From Paenibacillus sp. FSL R5-0766 (GTDB lineage: Bacteria > Bacillota > Bacilli > Paenibacillales > Paenibacillaceae), in contig NZ_CP150227.1 of the NCBI RefSeq assembly GCF_037971845.1, forward strand, positions 5,270,001-5,334,000: a stretch of DNA of 64,000 nt. Reading direction: 5' to 3'. This document shows, one piece after another, positions 16,556 to 24,232 of the stretch (its first letter is position 1; the number at the start of each line of letters is the position of its first letter). The notes beneath the pieces were generated by a model, which saw nothing but the letters and a program-made list of their open reading frames with translations, was not told the DNA's origin and searched no databases. Position numbers and translations under genes: made by a program.

Positions 16556-17659
16556 ATGAAAATAGCTATGGTTGCACCCGAGAAATTGCCTTTGCCCGGT
16601 AATGGTTCCGTGGAAATCTGTATCCTGGGCATCGCTCGTGAACTAGCCCATCGCCATCAGGTGACCATTATAAGTCGTCAAATGCAAGGTCTCGCCGCCA
16701 CAGAACAGATCGATGGGATCACCATTCAACGTGTCCCTGCAACGAGCCCTGTCATGTACACCAAAGCAGTCATACGTCTGTTATCCCAACAACCCTTTGA
16801 TGTAATTCAAGTGGATAACAGGCCACGAAGCATGGCTACCATCAAACGAGCTTTTCCACGCACACCTGTTGTACTCTATCTTCACTCGTTAACGTTTGCT
16901 CAGCCCGGACCTTCCACACTCACACTAATGAAAAAAGCCGATTGGATTGCCGTCAATAGTCAATCCCTCAGACAAAGGTTAGGCCGCAGATTTCCCTTGG
17001 TAAAACACCGGATGAGTGTTGTTCCATTGGGTGCAGATCTAAGCCGCTTCAGACCTGTTGAATCCAGCGAAGAACAGATTCATCTGCGTACACAATATGG
17101 AGTAACTAAACCATTCTCTATTCTCTATGTCGGCAGACTGATCCCTGAAAAAGGGGTAGACGTATTAATTCGTGCAACTGCCTTCCTTCAGCAACAGATG
17201 CCTGTTCAACTGGTTGTTGCAGGCAAAGGACCTCCGTATTACATGCGTAAACTTCGCGAACTTGCCCAAAAACAAAAAGTCCATGTTTCCTTCCGTGGTC
17301 AGATAAACCATGAGCATATCGATCAGTTGTATCGGGCAGTCGATTGTCTCGTCTGTCCGTCTCAAGAACATGAAGCTTTTGGCCTGGTTAATGTTGAGGC
17401 GATGGCTTCAGGATTACCCGTCATTGCTTCGGATAACGGAGGTATTCGTGAAATTATTGAATCAGGTATCAATGGATACCTTGTCACCGCTTATAAGCGT
17501 CCCCAACGTTTCACCTCTTACCTGTACACACTTGCAAGCAATCCCACTTTTGCCGAGAAGTTAGGAAAGGCTGGCCGAGACAGCGCAAGGGCATATTTCA
17601 GTTGGGCAAGAACAGCCATGCATCTGGAAGCGACCTATACCAGGCTCATCCGTAAATGA
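16556..17659 (+). CDS. GT4 glycosyltransferase, CotSA-like
   Basis: A 367-residue retaining glycosyltransferase of the GT-B fold, family 4. The N-terminal acceptor domain begins MKIAMVAPEKLPLPG. The nucleotide-sugar domain shows ILYVGRLIPEKGVDVLI, VVAGKGPP and CPSQEHEAFGLVNVEAMASGLPVIASDNGGIREII, which includes the EX7E motif. It resembles Bacillus spore-coat CotSA and related enzymes that build surface polysaccharides. The start at 16556 is set by GGAGGAG upstream; the longer frame is unsupported. Substrate and acceptor are unknown. No other polysaccharide genes lie nearby. Confidence 0.9.
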   Translation: MKIAMVAPEKLPLPGNGSVEICILGIARELAHRHQVTIISRQMQGLAATEQIDGITIQRVPATSPVMYTKAVIRLLSQQPFDVIQVDNRPRSMATIKRAFPRTPVVLYLHSLTFAQPGPSTLTLMKKADWIAVNSQSLRQRLGRRFPLVKHRMSVVPLGADLSRFRPVESSEEQIHLRTQYGVTKPFSILYVGRLIPEKGVDVLIRATAFLQQQMPVQLVVAGKGPPYYMRKLRELAQKQKVHVSFRGQINHEHIDQLYRAVDCLVCPSQEHEAFGLVNVEAMASGLPVIASDNGGIREIIESGINGYLVTAYKRPQRFTSYLYTLASNPTFAEKLGKAGRDSARAYFSWARTAMHLEATYTRLIRK

Positions 17660-17679
17660 GCCTTCTTCTGTTACGATGA

Positions 17680-18042
17680 TCAAGCTTTTTCACGAAATTG
17701 CCATCCCTTAATCAAAGAATCCATCTGCGGAACAGGAATGTGACTCATCTCAATTAACTCCATAATCACCATATCTCTCATCATGAATCGTACTTTGGCA
17801 CACGTGAGTTGATGAAACACATCGTAGAATGCCGTCCCGGCCCAACATCCATGAGGTACGACCAGCGGATCATTAACGATATAACCTACGGCTCCAATCG
17901 GGGGAATAACAACCTTAATCGCTTGATGATCCAAACGATTATCTGGATCTTTGACGAGATACACGGTATCCCCCACATGTAGAGCCTGTACTCCATGGTA
18001 GTGGTCCATCCCATACATAGCTGCGAATAATTTGGTGCTCAT
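17680..18042 (-). CDS. HIRAN-domain-like protein
   Basis: A 120-residue protein whose first 90 residues resemble the HIRAN fold. HYHGVQALHVGDTVYLVKDPDNRLDHQAIKV, with the following GAVGYI, is the typical pattern seen alone or fused to helicases that recognise DNA ends. AAAGGAG precedes the ATG. It is short, stand-alone and lies convergent with the glycosyltransferase gene. It may bind damaged or single-stranded DNA, but this is family inference only. Confidence 0.65.
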   Translation of the reverse strand: MSTKLFAAMYGMDHYHGVQALHVGDTVYLVKDPDNRLDHQAIKVVIPPIGAVGYIVNDPLVVPHGCWAGTAFYDVFHQLTCAKVRFMMRDMVIMELIEMSHIPVPQMDSLIKGWQFREKA

Positions 18043-18084
18043 ATTACCTGCTCCTTTTCCTGCATTTCTCCATGATTAAAATTT

Positions 18085-19056
18085 TCACAAAGATACATCG
18101 GTTTCATAATGTTCCAACCACTCGACAAGTTGCCTGCGTATCTCTCTACGAAACTCACGAGGTTCAAGTACCTCTGCCTCGGGTCCAAATTGATACAACC
18201 ATTTCAAAAATTCTCTGCTGCTATTCAGTGTCACTTCAAATAACAATCCCCCATCCGACATATTCGTCATTCGCGGGCGAACAAACATCTCTTCTTCTTT
18301 TATGTAGGGGGCCACTTTCTCAGAGAATCTTACCTTGAAATGGATATTTTCGTCGCCACGGTCAATAGACCATGTGTTCTTCATGTACTGTGTTATGTTG
18401 AAATCACCCTTGTCGAAACCGGCATTTGTTCGTGTCACATCCAAAAAACGGCTGATCCGAAACAATCGAACTTTTTGCAGCAAATGGCAGTATCCGATCA
18501 AATAAAAACGTTGATCACGTGGAATGAGATAATAGGGATCGATATCCCGGACTGTGATCTCATTTCTTGTCAGCGTATGATATTGAGTACGAATGGTTTG
18601 CTGGCTTAGAATAGATTCGATAATGGGAATCAGCAAATTAGGGTCTTTTCCTTCCTCACGATAAGCTGGCGTGCCCATCCGAATAATTCCCGCAATATTC
18701 TCTACAATGTCACTGTTTCTTGATTTTAATTTGGTATGAGCCGACATGACCTTGTCAAAAGCTGAATCAAACTCAGCAGGTAACTTGGAGGTATCAACTA
18801 CGGACGGCAGCAAGGAGAAGACCATTGCTTCCTGTTCAGTAAAATCTAATGGATACATCGCAAACTCACCAATAAATCGGTAACCTTTGCCGTATCCTTC
18901 ATTCATAATTGGGGCGACCCTATCCAAAATCCGGAGATCACGATAAATCGTGCGTACAGTCGTACCGCATTTCAGCGCCAATTCCTTGGCCGAAATTCCA
19001 GGATTTGCTTGTATAGCCTGAAGTATACGCAGCAGACGAATTAATTTCTCTGTCAT
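18085..19056 (-). CDS. WYL-domain transcriptional regulator
   Basis: A 323-residue DeoR/YafY-like regulator. The N-terminal helix-turn-helix is ISAKELALKCGTTVRTIYRDLRIL (about residues 20-43). The WYL domain follows (about 145-225; DPYYLIPRDQRFYLIGYCH in place of a strict W-Y-L), and a C-terminal WCX-like domain ends EFRREIRRQLVEWLEHY. Such regulators sense nucleic-acid fragments or other ligands and control DNA-repair or defence genes in many bacteria. A palindrome about 55 bp upstream of the start suggests autoregulation. The GGGGAG site supports the ATG start. Confidence 0.9.
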   Translation of the reverse strand: MTEKLIRLLRILQAIQANPGISAKELALKCGTTVRTIYRDLRILDRVAPIMNEGYGKGYRFIGEFAMYPLDFTEQEAMVFSLLPSVVDTSKLPAEFDSAFDKVMSAHTKLKSRNSDIVENIAGIIRMGTPAYREEGKDPNLLIPIIESILSQQTIRTQYHTLTRNEITVRDIDPYYLIPRDQRFYLIGYCHLLQKVRLFRISRFLDVTRTNAGFDKGDFNITQYMKNTWSIDRGDENIHFKVRFSEKVAPYIKEEEMFVRPRMTNMSDGGLLFEVTLNSSREFLKWLYQFGPEAEVLEPREFRREIRRQLVEWLEHYETDVSL

Positions 19057-19111
19057 GTAGTTTCTCCCCTTCGATATTTTATCGGCAAGGAAAACTAGTT
19101 CCTTTAGTACA

Positions 19112-19129
19112 GGACTAAATCTTTAGTCC
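19112..19129. promoter_or_regulatory. Palindrome upstream of the WYL regulator
   Basis: GGACTAAA-TC-TTTAGTCC, a perfect inverted repeat with 8-base arms, plus a further TTTAGT copy at 19103-19108. It lies in the promoter region of the regulator, so it is a candidate autoregulatory operator. Confidence 0.45.
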
Positions 19130-19283
19130 CAATTTTATTTTCGCAATTTCACCATTTTTGTATAGTCCAATTGCACTTTTACCCCCTTTTAATATACATT
19201 CTCTTACTTGCTTGCGTAAAACATTAACCCAAAAGACCATAAACCTAAGTCTGAAAGCCTATACAATTTTCTAAAAATAATAC

Positions 19284-19325
19284 AAAAAAAGCCCTGATCT
19301 CTATTAAGAGACAAGGCTTTTCTCG
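19284..19325 (-). terminator. Terminator of the 19329 gene
   Basis: AAAGCC...GGCTTT hairpin with an inner CTCT/AGAG stem, followed by a run of T residues on the minus strand, right after the stop at 19329. Confidence 0.75.
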
Positions 19326-19328
19326 AAA

Positions 19329-19910
19329 TTACTGGTTATGCAACTGTAATAATTGACCCATCACATTCGCCATATGCTCACAGAGTTCAGCAATGTCTCC
19401 CATCTGGTCTTCATTCACACTGCGGTCAAAATAAACGTGAGCCGTGACGTTATACATGATTGGCTGTTCATCAAAGATATATTGGATGTTCTGGCACATC
19501 CTCTGCTCAGGCCAGCTCTTCTGTAATATTGAACGAATATCCAGACACTGCTTCTCAGGCTCCTTCACAACCATGCTAAACCGTAGTTCCAAACGACAAC
19601 CCGGATTCGCATCAGGCGTCTCCAGGATCTCCGCTGCAAGCTCCTCAAGGGAGCTGCTTAATACTACTTCCCCAGTTACTTCCGGGCGATCCCTGAGACA
19701 GAATTGTAATGTGAACTCTCTGGACATCACTGCCATCTCCAGCCGATCTTTACGCCCCGTAATCTGAATACGTTCATCCAGGTTATCCATATCATAGAGA
19801 TAATTCTCAAACCCGACTTTCAGATTGTCATACACCGTTGGATCAAACATTGAATTAAACCTACTTTCTAACCCTATTAACTTGTATTGTAGTACATTCT
19901 CATTTTTCAT
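19329..19910 (-). CDS. Protein of unknown function
   Basis: A 193-residue cytosolic protein starting MKNENVLQYKLIG. Mixed alpha/beta composition, acidic, no membrane segment or signal peptide, no motif recognised. The open frame runs 20 codons further upstream, but that part is simply the terminator hairpin of the rplY gene read as protein, so the ATG at 19910 (or the one at 19850) is preferred. The ribosome binding site is weak. It follows rplY in the same orientation behind that terminator. Confidence 0.6.
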   Translation of the reverse strand: MKNENVLQYKLIGLESRFNSMFDPTVYDNLKVGFENYLYDMDNLDERIQITGRKDRLEMAVMSREFTLQFCLRDRPEVTGEVVLSSSLEELAAEILETPDANPGCRLELRFSMVVKEPEKQCLDIRSILQKSWPEQRMCQNIQYIFDEQPIMYNVTAHVYFDRSVNEDQMGDIAELCEHMANVMGQLLQLHNQ

Positions 19911-19942
19911 GCGACCAGCACAATCTCTTGTCCTGAAAGTAT

Positions 19943-19968
19943 AAAAAGCCCAGTCACCAGGACTGGGC
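19943..19968 (-). terminator. Terminator of rplY/ctc
   Basis: GCCCAGTC paired with GACTGGGC around a 5-base loop, followed by TTTTT on the minus strand, about 40 bp after the stop of the L25 gene. Confidence 0.8.
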
Positions 19969-20009
19969 ATCGGCTAAACCTGCGATCTGATAAGATCCCT
20001 GAGCTTCGC

Positions 20010-20639
20010 TTATTCTTCTGTAGCTTTTTCTTCAGCTGCCGGTTCAGCTTCCTCAGCAGAAGCCGTTGGCTCTTCCTCAGCGGCTTGTGGCGGCATGACG
20101 GAAGCGATGATGGACTCAGGTGATGTTATGAGTGTCAAACCTTTATCCAGTTTGATATCCGCAGCAGTCAAGCGATCACCAATATCCAAGCCGCTAACAT
20201 CCACCTCAATGGACGTTGGCAGATCCGCAGGCAACCCTTCTACTTCCAGCTGTGTCTCCTGTGTCTGGAATACACCGCCAGCTTTCGAGCCGGCTGCTGT
20301 ACCCTGGAAGTCGATCGATACACTTACACTGATCGGCTTGTTCTTGGAAATTTGCAAAAAATCTACATGCAGCAAACGTCCGTTACGCTCTTGCTGATCC
20401 TTGATCAGCACCGGAACCGTTTTACCGCCCTCCACATTCAGGTTGAACATTTCGGAGCGGCCTGTGCGCGCCACTTTCAGCATTTCTTTTTCATCTACAT
20501 GTATTGAAGCACCTTCAAGTCCCGGGCCGTAAACGACTGCAGGAACTCGTCCGCCTTGTCTTAACAGGCGCAGTGCTGCACCTTTCTTTTCCGTTCTTGG
20601 CGTTGCTGTAAGTTGAGCCATTTTTCCGTTGGATTTCAT
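20010..20639 (-). CDS. rplY: Ribosomal protein bL25 / general stress protein Ctc
   Basis: A 209-residue long-form bL25 (Ctc, TL5 type). The N-terminal 5S-rRNA-binding domain (about 8-95) has RLLRQGGRVPAVVYGPG and the VDFLQI strand. The C-terminal beta domain (about 100-185) has LPADLPTSIEVDVSGLDIGD. A glutamate- and alanine-rich tail (about 186-209) closes the protein. It stabilises 5S rRNA in the 50S subunit and is stress-induced in Bacillus. AAGGAGG lies ten bases before the ATG. The usual partner pth is not visible downstream; an unknown gene follows instead. Confidence 0.93.
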   Translation of the reverse strand: MKSNGKMAQLTATPRTEKKGAALRLLRQGGRVPAVVYGPGLEGASIHVDEKEMLKVARTGRSEMFNLNVEGGKTVPVLIKDQQERNGRLLHVDFLQISKNKPISVSVSIDFQGTAAGSKAGGVFQTQETQLEVEGLPADLPTSIEVDVSGLDIGDRLTAADIKLDKGLTLITSPESIIASVMPPQAAEEEPTASAEEAEPAAEEKATEE

Positions 20640-20839
20640 GATTGAACATCCTCCTTCAAGGGATCACTACATTATATTTGTTGGAAAGCGCTGAGGCTTA
20701 TCTCATAGACCATGATGGTCTTTTTTCCATTGGCCGAATCGTGGGCCATATCTATATTTACCCCAATGATAGAGGATCTCAAACACGAAAGAGGACAATT
20801 AATTATTTTTCGGCAAGTTATGCGGCTTATAATCAGACC

Positions 20840-20870
20840 AAAAAAGCAGTTGGAATCTCTTCCAACTGCT
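20840..20870 (-). terminator. Terminator of the first pullulanase gene
   Basis: AGCAGTTGGAA (20845-20855) and TTCCAACTGCT (20860-20870), an 11-bp perfect stem with a 4-base loop, followed by TTTTTT on the minus strand, just past the stop at 20920. Confidence 0.85.
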
Positions 20871-20919
20871 GGTTTAACAAGGTTTTGACGAACTACATTC
20901 GACGTTATAAATAAAGAAA

Positions 20920-23796
20920 CTATGCGCTATCACGATCCACTGTTTTTTCGCTTTCACGAATGATCTGCATCTCGTCTGATCCGCTACGGACAATAATGTG
21001 CACATCCCCGTCTTCAGGTACAATGTCCACGTAACGGTCTCCGCACGTATCTTTAGCTTCCCATTCGTTTAATCGAATGATCAATCCCAGGTGATGCAGA
21101 CCCGGAGCAACGCGGAAGCGGGCTTCGGCGGCATTTCCGACTTGTTCCAGCCGTACGGCTCCGTCCTCCATACCTGTGCCCCATACCCAGACATCCCAAC
21201 CTTCATAATGCTGGTCTTCCCGTTCGTATCGAAGCGTGACGGTTCGCGAAATCTGTTTATGAATCGTTACGCCAAGCGTTGCCCGAATTCCTCCAGCCTC
21301 AGCAATAATATGGGTTACTCCAGGTGTCATCGCACGTACGATCCCTGCTGCACTCACCGCTGCAAGTTCTGGATGAGAAGAGCTCCAGCGTATATTCGAA
21401 TCCTGAAGCGGCTGACCAAATTGATCCAGAACCAAGGCACGGAAGCGACTGATTCGAGTCATGTACATGACAGGTTCGCCCACAATTTCGATTCGTTCAG
21501 CATGACGATAATCCACTTGTAACATACAGCTTGCCGTTATGTCCCCACAGTGGACTGTAATCGAAGCTTCCCCCTGTTCCAGTGCATGGATTGTTCCATC
21601 AGGCTGGATCTGAATAATATCCGGATCAGAAGAAGTCCAGGTAACTGGAGCTTTTTCTACCACATTGCCAATACTGTCCCGTACGATCGCTCGCAGTTGA
21701 GTAGTCTCCTTCGGACTATATACGTGGCGAGGAAAACTAATCTCCACCGTTGATGGTTCAGCGCCTCCAGCATGCTCTGTGTCATACAGTACCATTAAAG
21801 ACCATCGTTCTACCTGAGCAGTACCACGAACAGTCTCGATCACGTCTGTGCCTGCCTGATGATCATTGACTACAACATGCCAGTCCCCTTCCCCCAGGTC
21901 AACATGCTGCTCATGTTCCGTTCCGTTATAGATGACCATAATCTGATTCCAGGTGTCATGATTCGCACCATTCTGAAGTATAAAGGCAACTACGTTCCCA
22001 TCCGCACGAATAATACGAAGGTGATTTCGAACCTGTTCAGCATCAATCATCCGAAAAGCGGGATGTGTTCTCCGTAAATGAATAAGACCACGATAGTAGT
22101 CAAACACCGGTCTGAAGCGTGATTTGTTGGCCCATGTGATGGCGTTCACCGCATCCCCGCTCCGATAACTGTTATGATCACCGGCTTTGGATCTGAGCAT
22201 CTCATCCCCTGAATGCAGAAACGGAATTCCCTGAGAAGTCAGCAGAATGCCGGAAGACAGCAAAGAGCGACGAACCATCTCATGATTCAAAACATCATCT
22301 GCATCCACATACCGATATGGATCTGCTGCTTTTACAGCGGACTCAGCACTCCCACCACCCACGGGCTGTCCGTCCTTCCATACGGGAAATCCTAATTCAT
22401 GTCTAAGGTTCATTGTTGTCGCAATTTTATCCCACAGATTGAGATTGTCATGGGCAGTTACATAATTGACAACCTCCACAGGTGAAGATGTGAAATCATC
22501 CAGTGCTCCCGCTAATCCCCTAATAAGCTCATATTCCTGCCCTCCGGCACCCGTAACAAACCCTCTTCCACTGCCATCACTATCGCCCTTGATTGCACTG
22601 CGAAAATGATCATTAAATACTGCAAACCCCTGACCTCGCTGGGTTCCTTTTAATGTTTTACGGTCCAAAGGTGAATCTCCACCCATCCAGGGTTCCCCAT
22701 AGATCAGAAACGCCGGATCGATCTGTTCCTTCAATTCGCGTGTCAATTCATTCATCGTTTCCGTATCAATCAGGGCCATGAGGTCAAATCGAAATCCGTC
22801 CACATGATATTCTTCTGCCCAATATCGGAGAGAATCCAAAATATATTTTCGCACCATTGGACGTTCTGTCGCCAATTCATTGCCTACACCAGAACCATTG
22901 CTGAGGGTGCCATCCTCCCGATAACGGTAATAATATCCTGGTACAATCCGTTCAAAAGGTCCCTCTTCCACGCTATACGTGTGATTATAGACAACATCAA
23001 GTACAACGCGAATGCCTTGTCTGTGCAGCGATTGAACGAGTGATTTGAGCTCCCGGATTCGAATTGCAGGATCACGAGGATCTGTCGCATACGAACCTTC
23101 GGGAACGTTATAATGCTGGGGATCATACCCCCAGTTGTATGGTGCTCTGACGTTTGAACCCACATCTGCTGTAGCGAGTTCATTCACCGTTTGATAATCC
23201 GCCACAGGCAGAAGATGTACATGAGTGACTCCCAGTTCGGCAAGATGGTCTACGCCAATACTATTGCCTGCTCTATCTGTCAGACCGGATGCCGTGAATG
23301 CCAGATATTTTCCCTTATACGGAATATCTGCATGTGGATCCGAGGAGAAATCACGAACATGCAACTCATATAACACGGCATCGATAGGACGCAGAAAAGC
23401 AGGTTTGACATCCAGATCCCAATCGACCGGATTGGTGGTCTCCAGATCTATAATAGCCGTTCGTTGCCCATTAGCCGTTACCGCTCTGGCGTAAGGATCA
23501 ACAACTACTTCAATCCGCTGATCATCATGGATAATTCGGTACATATAATAATGTCCTGCCCAATCGCCGCTGAGATTCAGACTCCATATTCCGTCCGCAT
23601 CACGTGTCAAGAAATGTTCCTGCCCATTTTCATGATCTTGTACTTTACCACTATCGTTGTAATGCCCTTCATCGTCAAAAATCAATATATATACCTGCTG
23701 TACCGTAGGTGCCCACAATTTAAAAGTACTTGCTGCACGAGTATATGTTAAGCCAAGATCGTTGCCTTCGTAACAAAAAGAAGTCCATTCCGGCAT
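20920..23796 (-). CDS. Type I pullulanase with Ig-like and CBM41 domains
   Basis: A 958-residue GH13 (subfamily 14) debranching enzyme that cuts alpha-1,6 bonds in pullulan, glycogen or amylopectin. In order: CBM48 (about 10-110); catalytic barrel with YNWGYDP, DVVYNH, nucleophile D338 in GFRFDLM, acid/base E368 in YGEPW and D450 in VTAHDN; two Big2 Ig-like domains (about 682-762 and 767-847); and a CBM41/PUD starch-binding module (about 850-947). No signal peptide is visible, although Big2 and CBM41 are usual in exported enzymes. The start is the ATG at 23796, as AAAGGCGG lies upstream; the ATG eight codons earlier has no site. A promoter with a cre box lies upstream. Confidence 0.93.
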   Translation of the reverse strand: MPEWTSFCYEGNDLGLTYTRAASTFKLWAPTVQQVYILIFDDEGHYNDSGKVQDHENGQEHFLTRDADGIWSLNLSGDWAGHYYMYRIIHDDQRIEVVVDPYARAVTANGQRTAIIDLETTNPVDWDLDVKPAFLRPIDAVLYELHVRDFSSDPHADIPYKGKYLAFTASGLTDRAGNSIGVDHLAELGVTHVHLLPVADYQTVNELATADVGSNVRAPYNWGYDPQHYNVPEGSYATDPRDPAIRIRELKSLVQSLHRQGIRVVLDVVYNHTYSVEEGPFERIVPGYYYRYREDGTLSNGSGVGNELATERPMVRKYILDSLRYWAEEYHVDGFRFDLMALIDTETMNELTRELKEQIDPAFLIYGEPWMGGDSPLDRKTLKGTQRGQGFAVFNDHFRSAIKGDSDGSGRGFVTGAGGQEYELIRGLAGALDDFTSSPVEVVNYVTAHDNLNLWDKIATTMNLRHELGFPVWKDGQPVGGGSAESAVKAADPYRYVDADDVLNHEMVRRSLLSSGILLTSQGIPFLHSGDEMLRSKAGDHNSYRSGDAVNAITWANKSRFRPVFDYYRGLIHLRRTHPAFRMIDAEQVRNHLRIIRADGNVVAFILQNGANHDTWNQIMVIYNGTEHEQHVDLGEGDWHVVVNDHQAGTDVIETVRGTAQVERWSLMVLYDTEHAGGAEPSTVEISFPRHVYSPKETTQLRAIVRDSIGNVVEKAPVTWTSSDPDIIQIQPDGTIHALEQGEASITVHCGDITASCMLQVDYRHAERIEIVGEPVMYMTRISRFRALVLDQFGQPLQDSNIRWSSSHPELAAVSAAGIVRAMTPGVTHIIAEAGGIRATLGVTIHKQISRTVTLRYEREDQHYEGWDVWVWGTGMEDGAVRLEQVGNAAEARFRVAPGLHHLGLIIRLNEWEAKDTCGDRYVDIVPEDGDVHIIVRSGSDEMQIIRESEKTVDRDSA

Positions 23797-23886
23797 CGTT
23801 CCCACCGCCTTTATATCCATTGATTTCGTGTTGTCCCGATGTTACGGAGTGGGACGTTGTTTGTCAACCCGGGGTTGTCTGTACTC

Positions 23887-23931
23887 ATCATATCGGTCCA
23901 ATTTGCATATTCAATTAGCAATCGCTTTCAA
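23887..23931 (-). promoter_or_regulatory. Promoter and cre-like box of the pullulanase gene
   Basis: On the minus strand, TTGAAT (23909-23914), a 16-bp spacer and TATGAT (23887-23892) form a promoter about 90 bp upstream of the start. Directly upstream of the -35, TTGAAAGCGATTGCT (23917-23931) fits the cre consensus WTGNAANCGNWNNCW at every defined position, so CcpA control is likely. Its place just upstream of the -35 leaves open activation or repression. The rest of the gap up to 24132 holds nothing assigned. Confidence 0.55.
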
Positions 23932-24132
23932 AATATAGGATATGAAAATAAGCGCCATAGATTGACAGCATTTGTACCTGTCCTGACAAAAAAAGTTTGG
24001 AATATACAAGAATATAATGCAGGATGTCATTTGGTTGAGATTAAAAATGCACTAACCGGTGCACAGCATAAAGAAGGTCTAGACATGACAATGTATAGTC
24101 CTGCGACCCAGGCAATGGTCTCTGACGCATCA

Positions 24133-24168
24133 ACAAATCCCCCTTTCTTACGAGAAAGGAGGATTTGT
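24133..24168. terminator. Terminator of the second pullulanase gene
   Basis: ACAAATCC...GGATTTGT with an inner CCTTTCT/AGAAAGG stem and 4-base loop, one mismatch. It lies 65 bp beyond the stop at 24233. The T-run is better on the + strand (TTTTAT), so direction is not certain. Confidence 0.6.
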
Positions 24169-24232
24169 TTTATCTCAATTTATTTGATTAAATTTGATTG
24201 GACCGTTCGATTCTTGGCAAGCTTTGCGTTCA

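Noticed and set aside
19911..19970. N-terminal extension of the unknown gene at 19329
   Set aside because: The extra residues are the translation of the upstream gene's terminator hairpin, so the start must be downstream.
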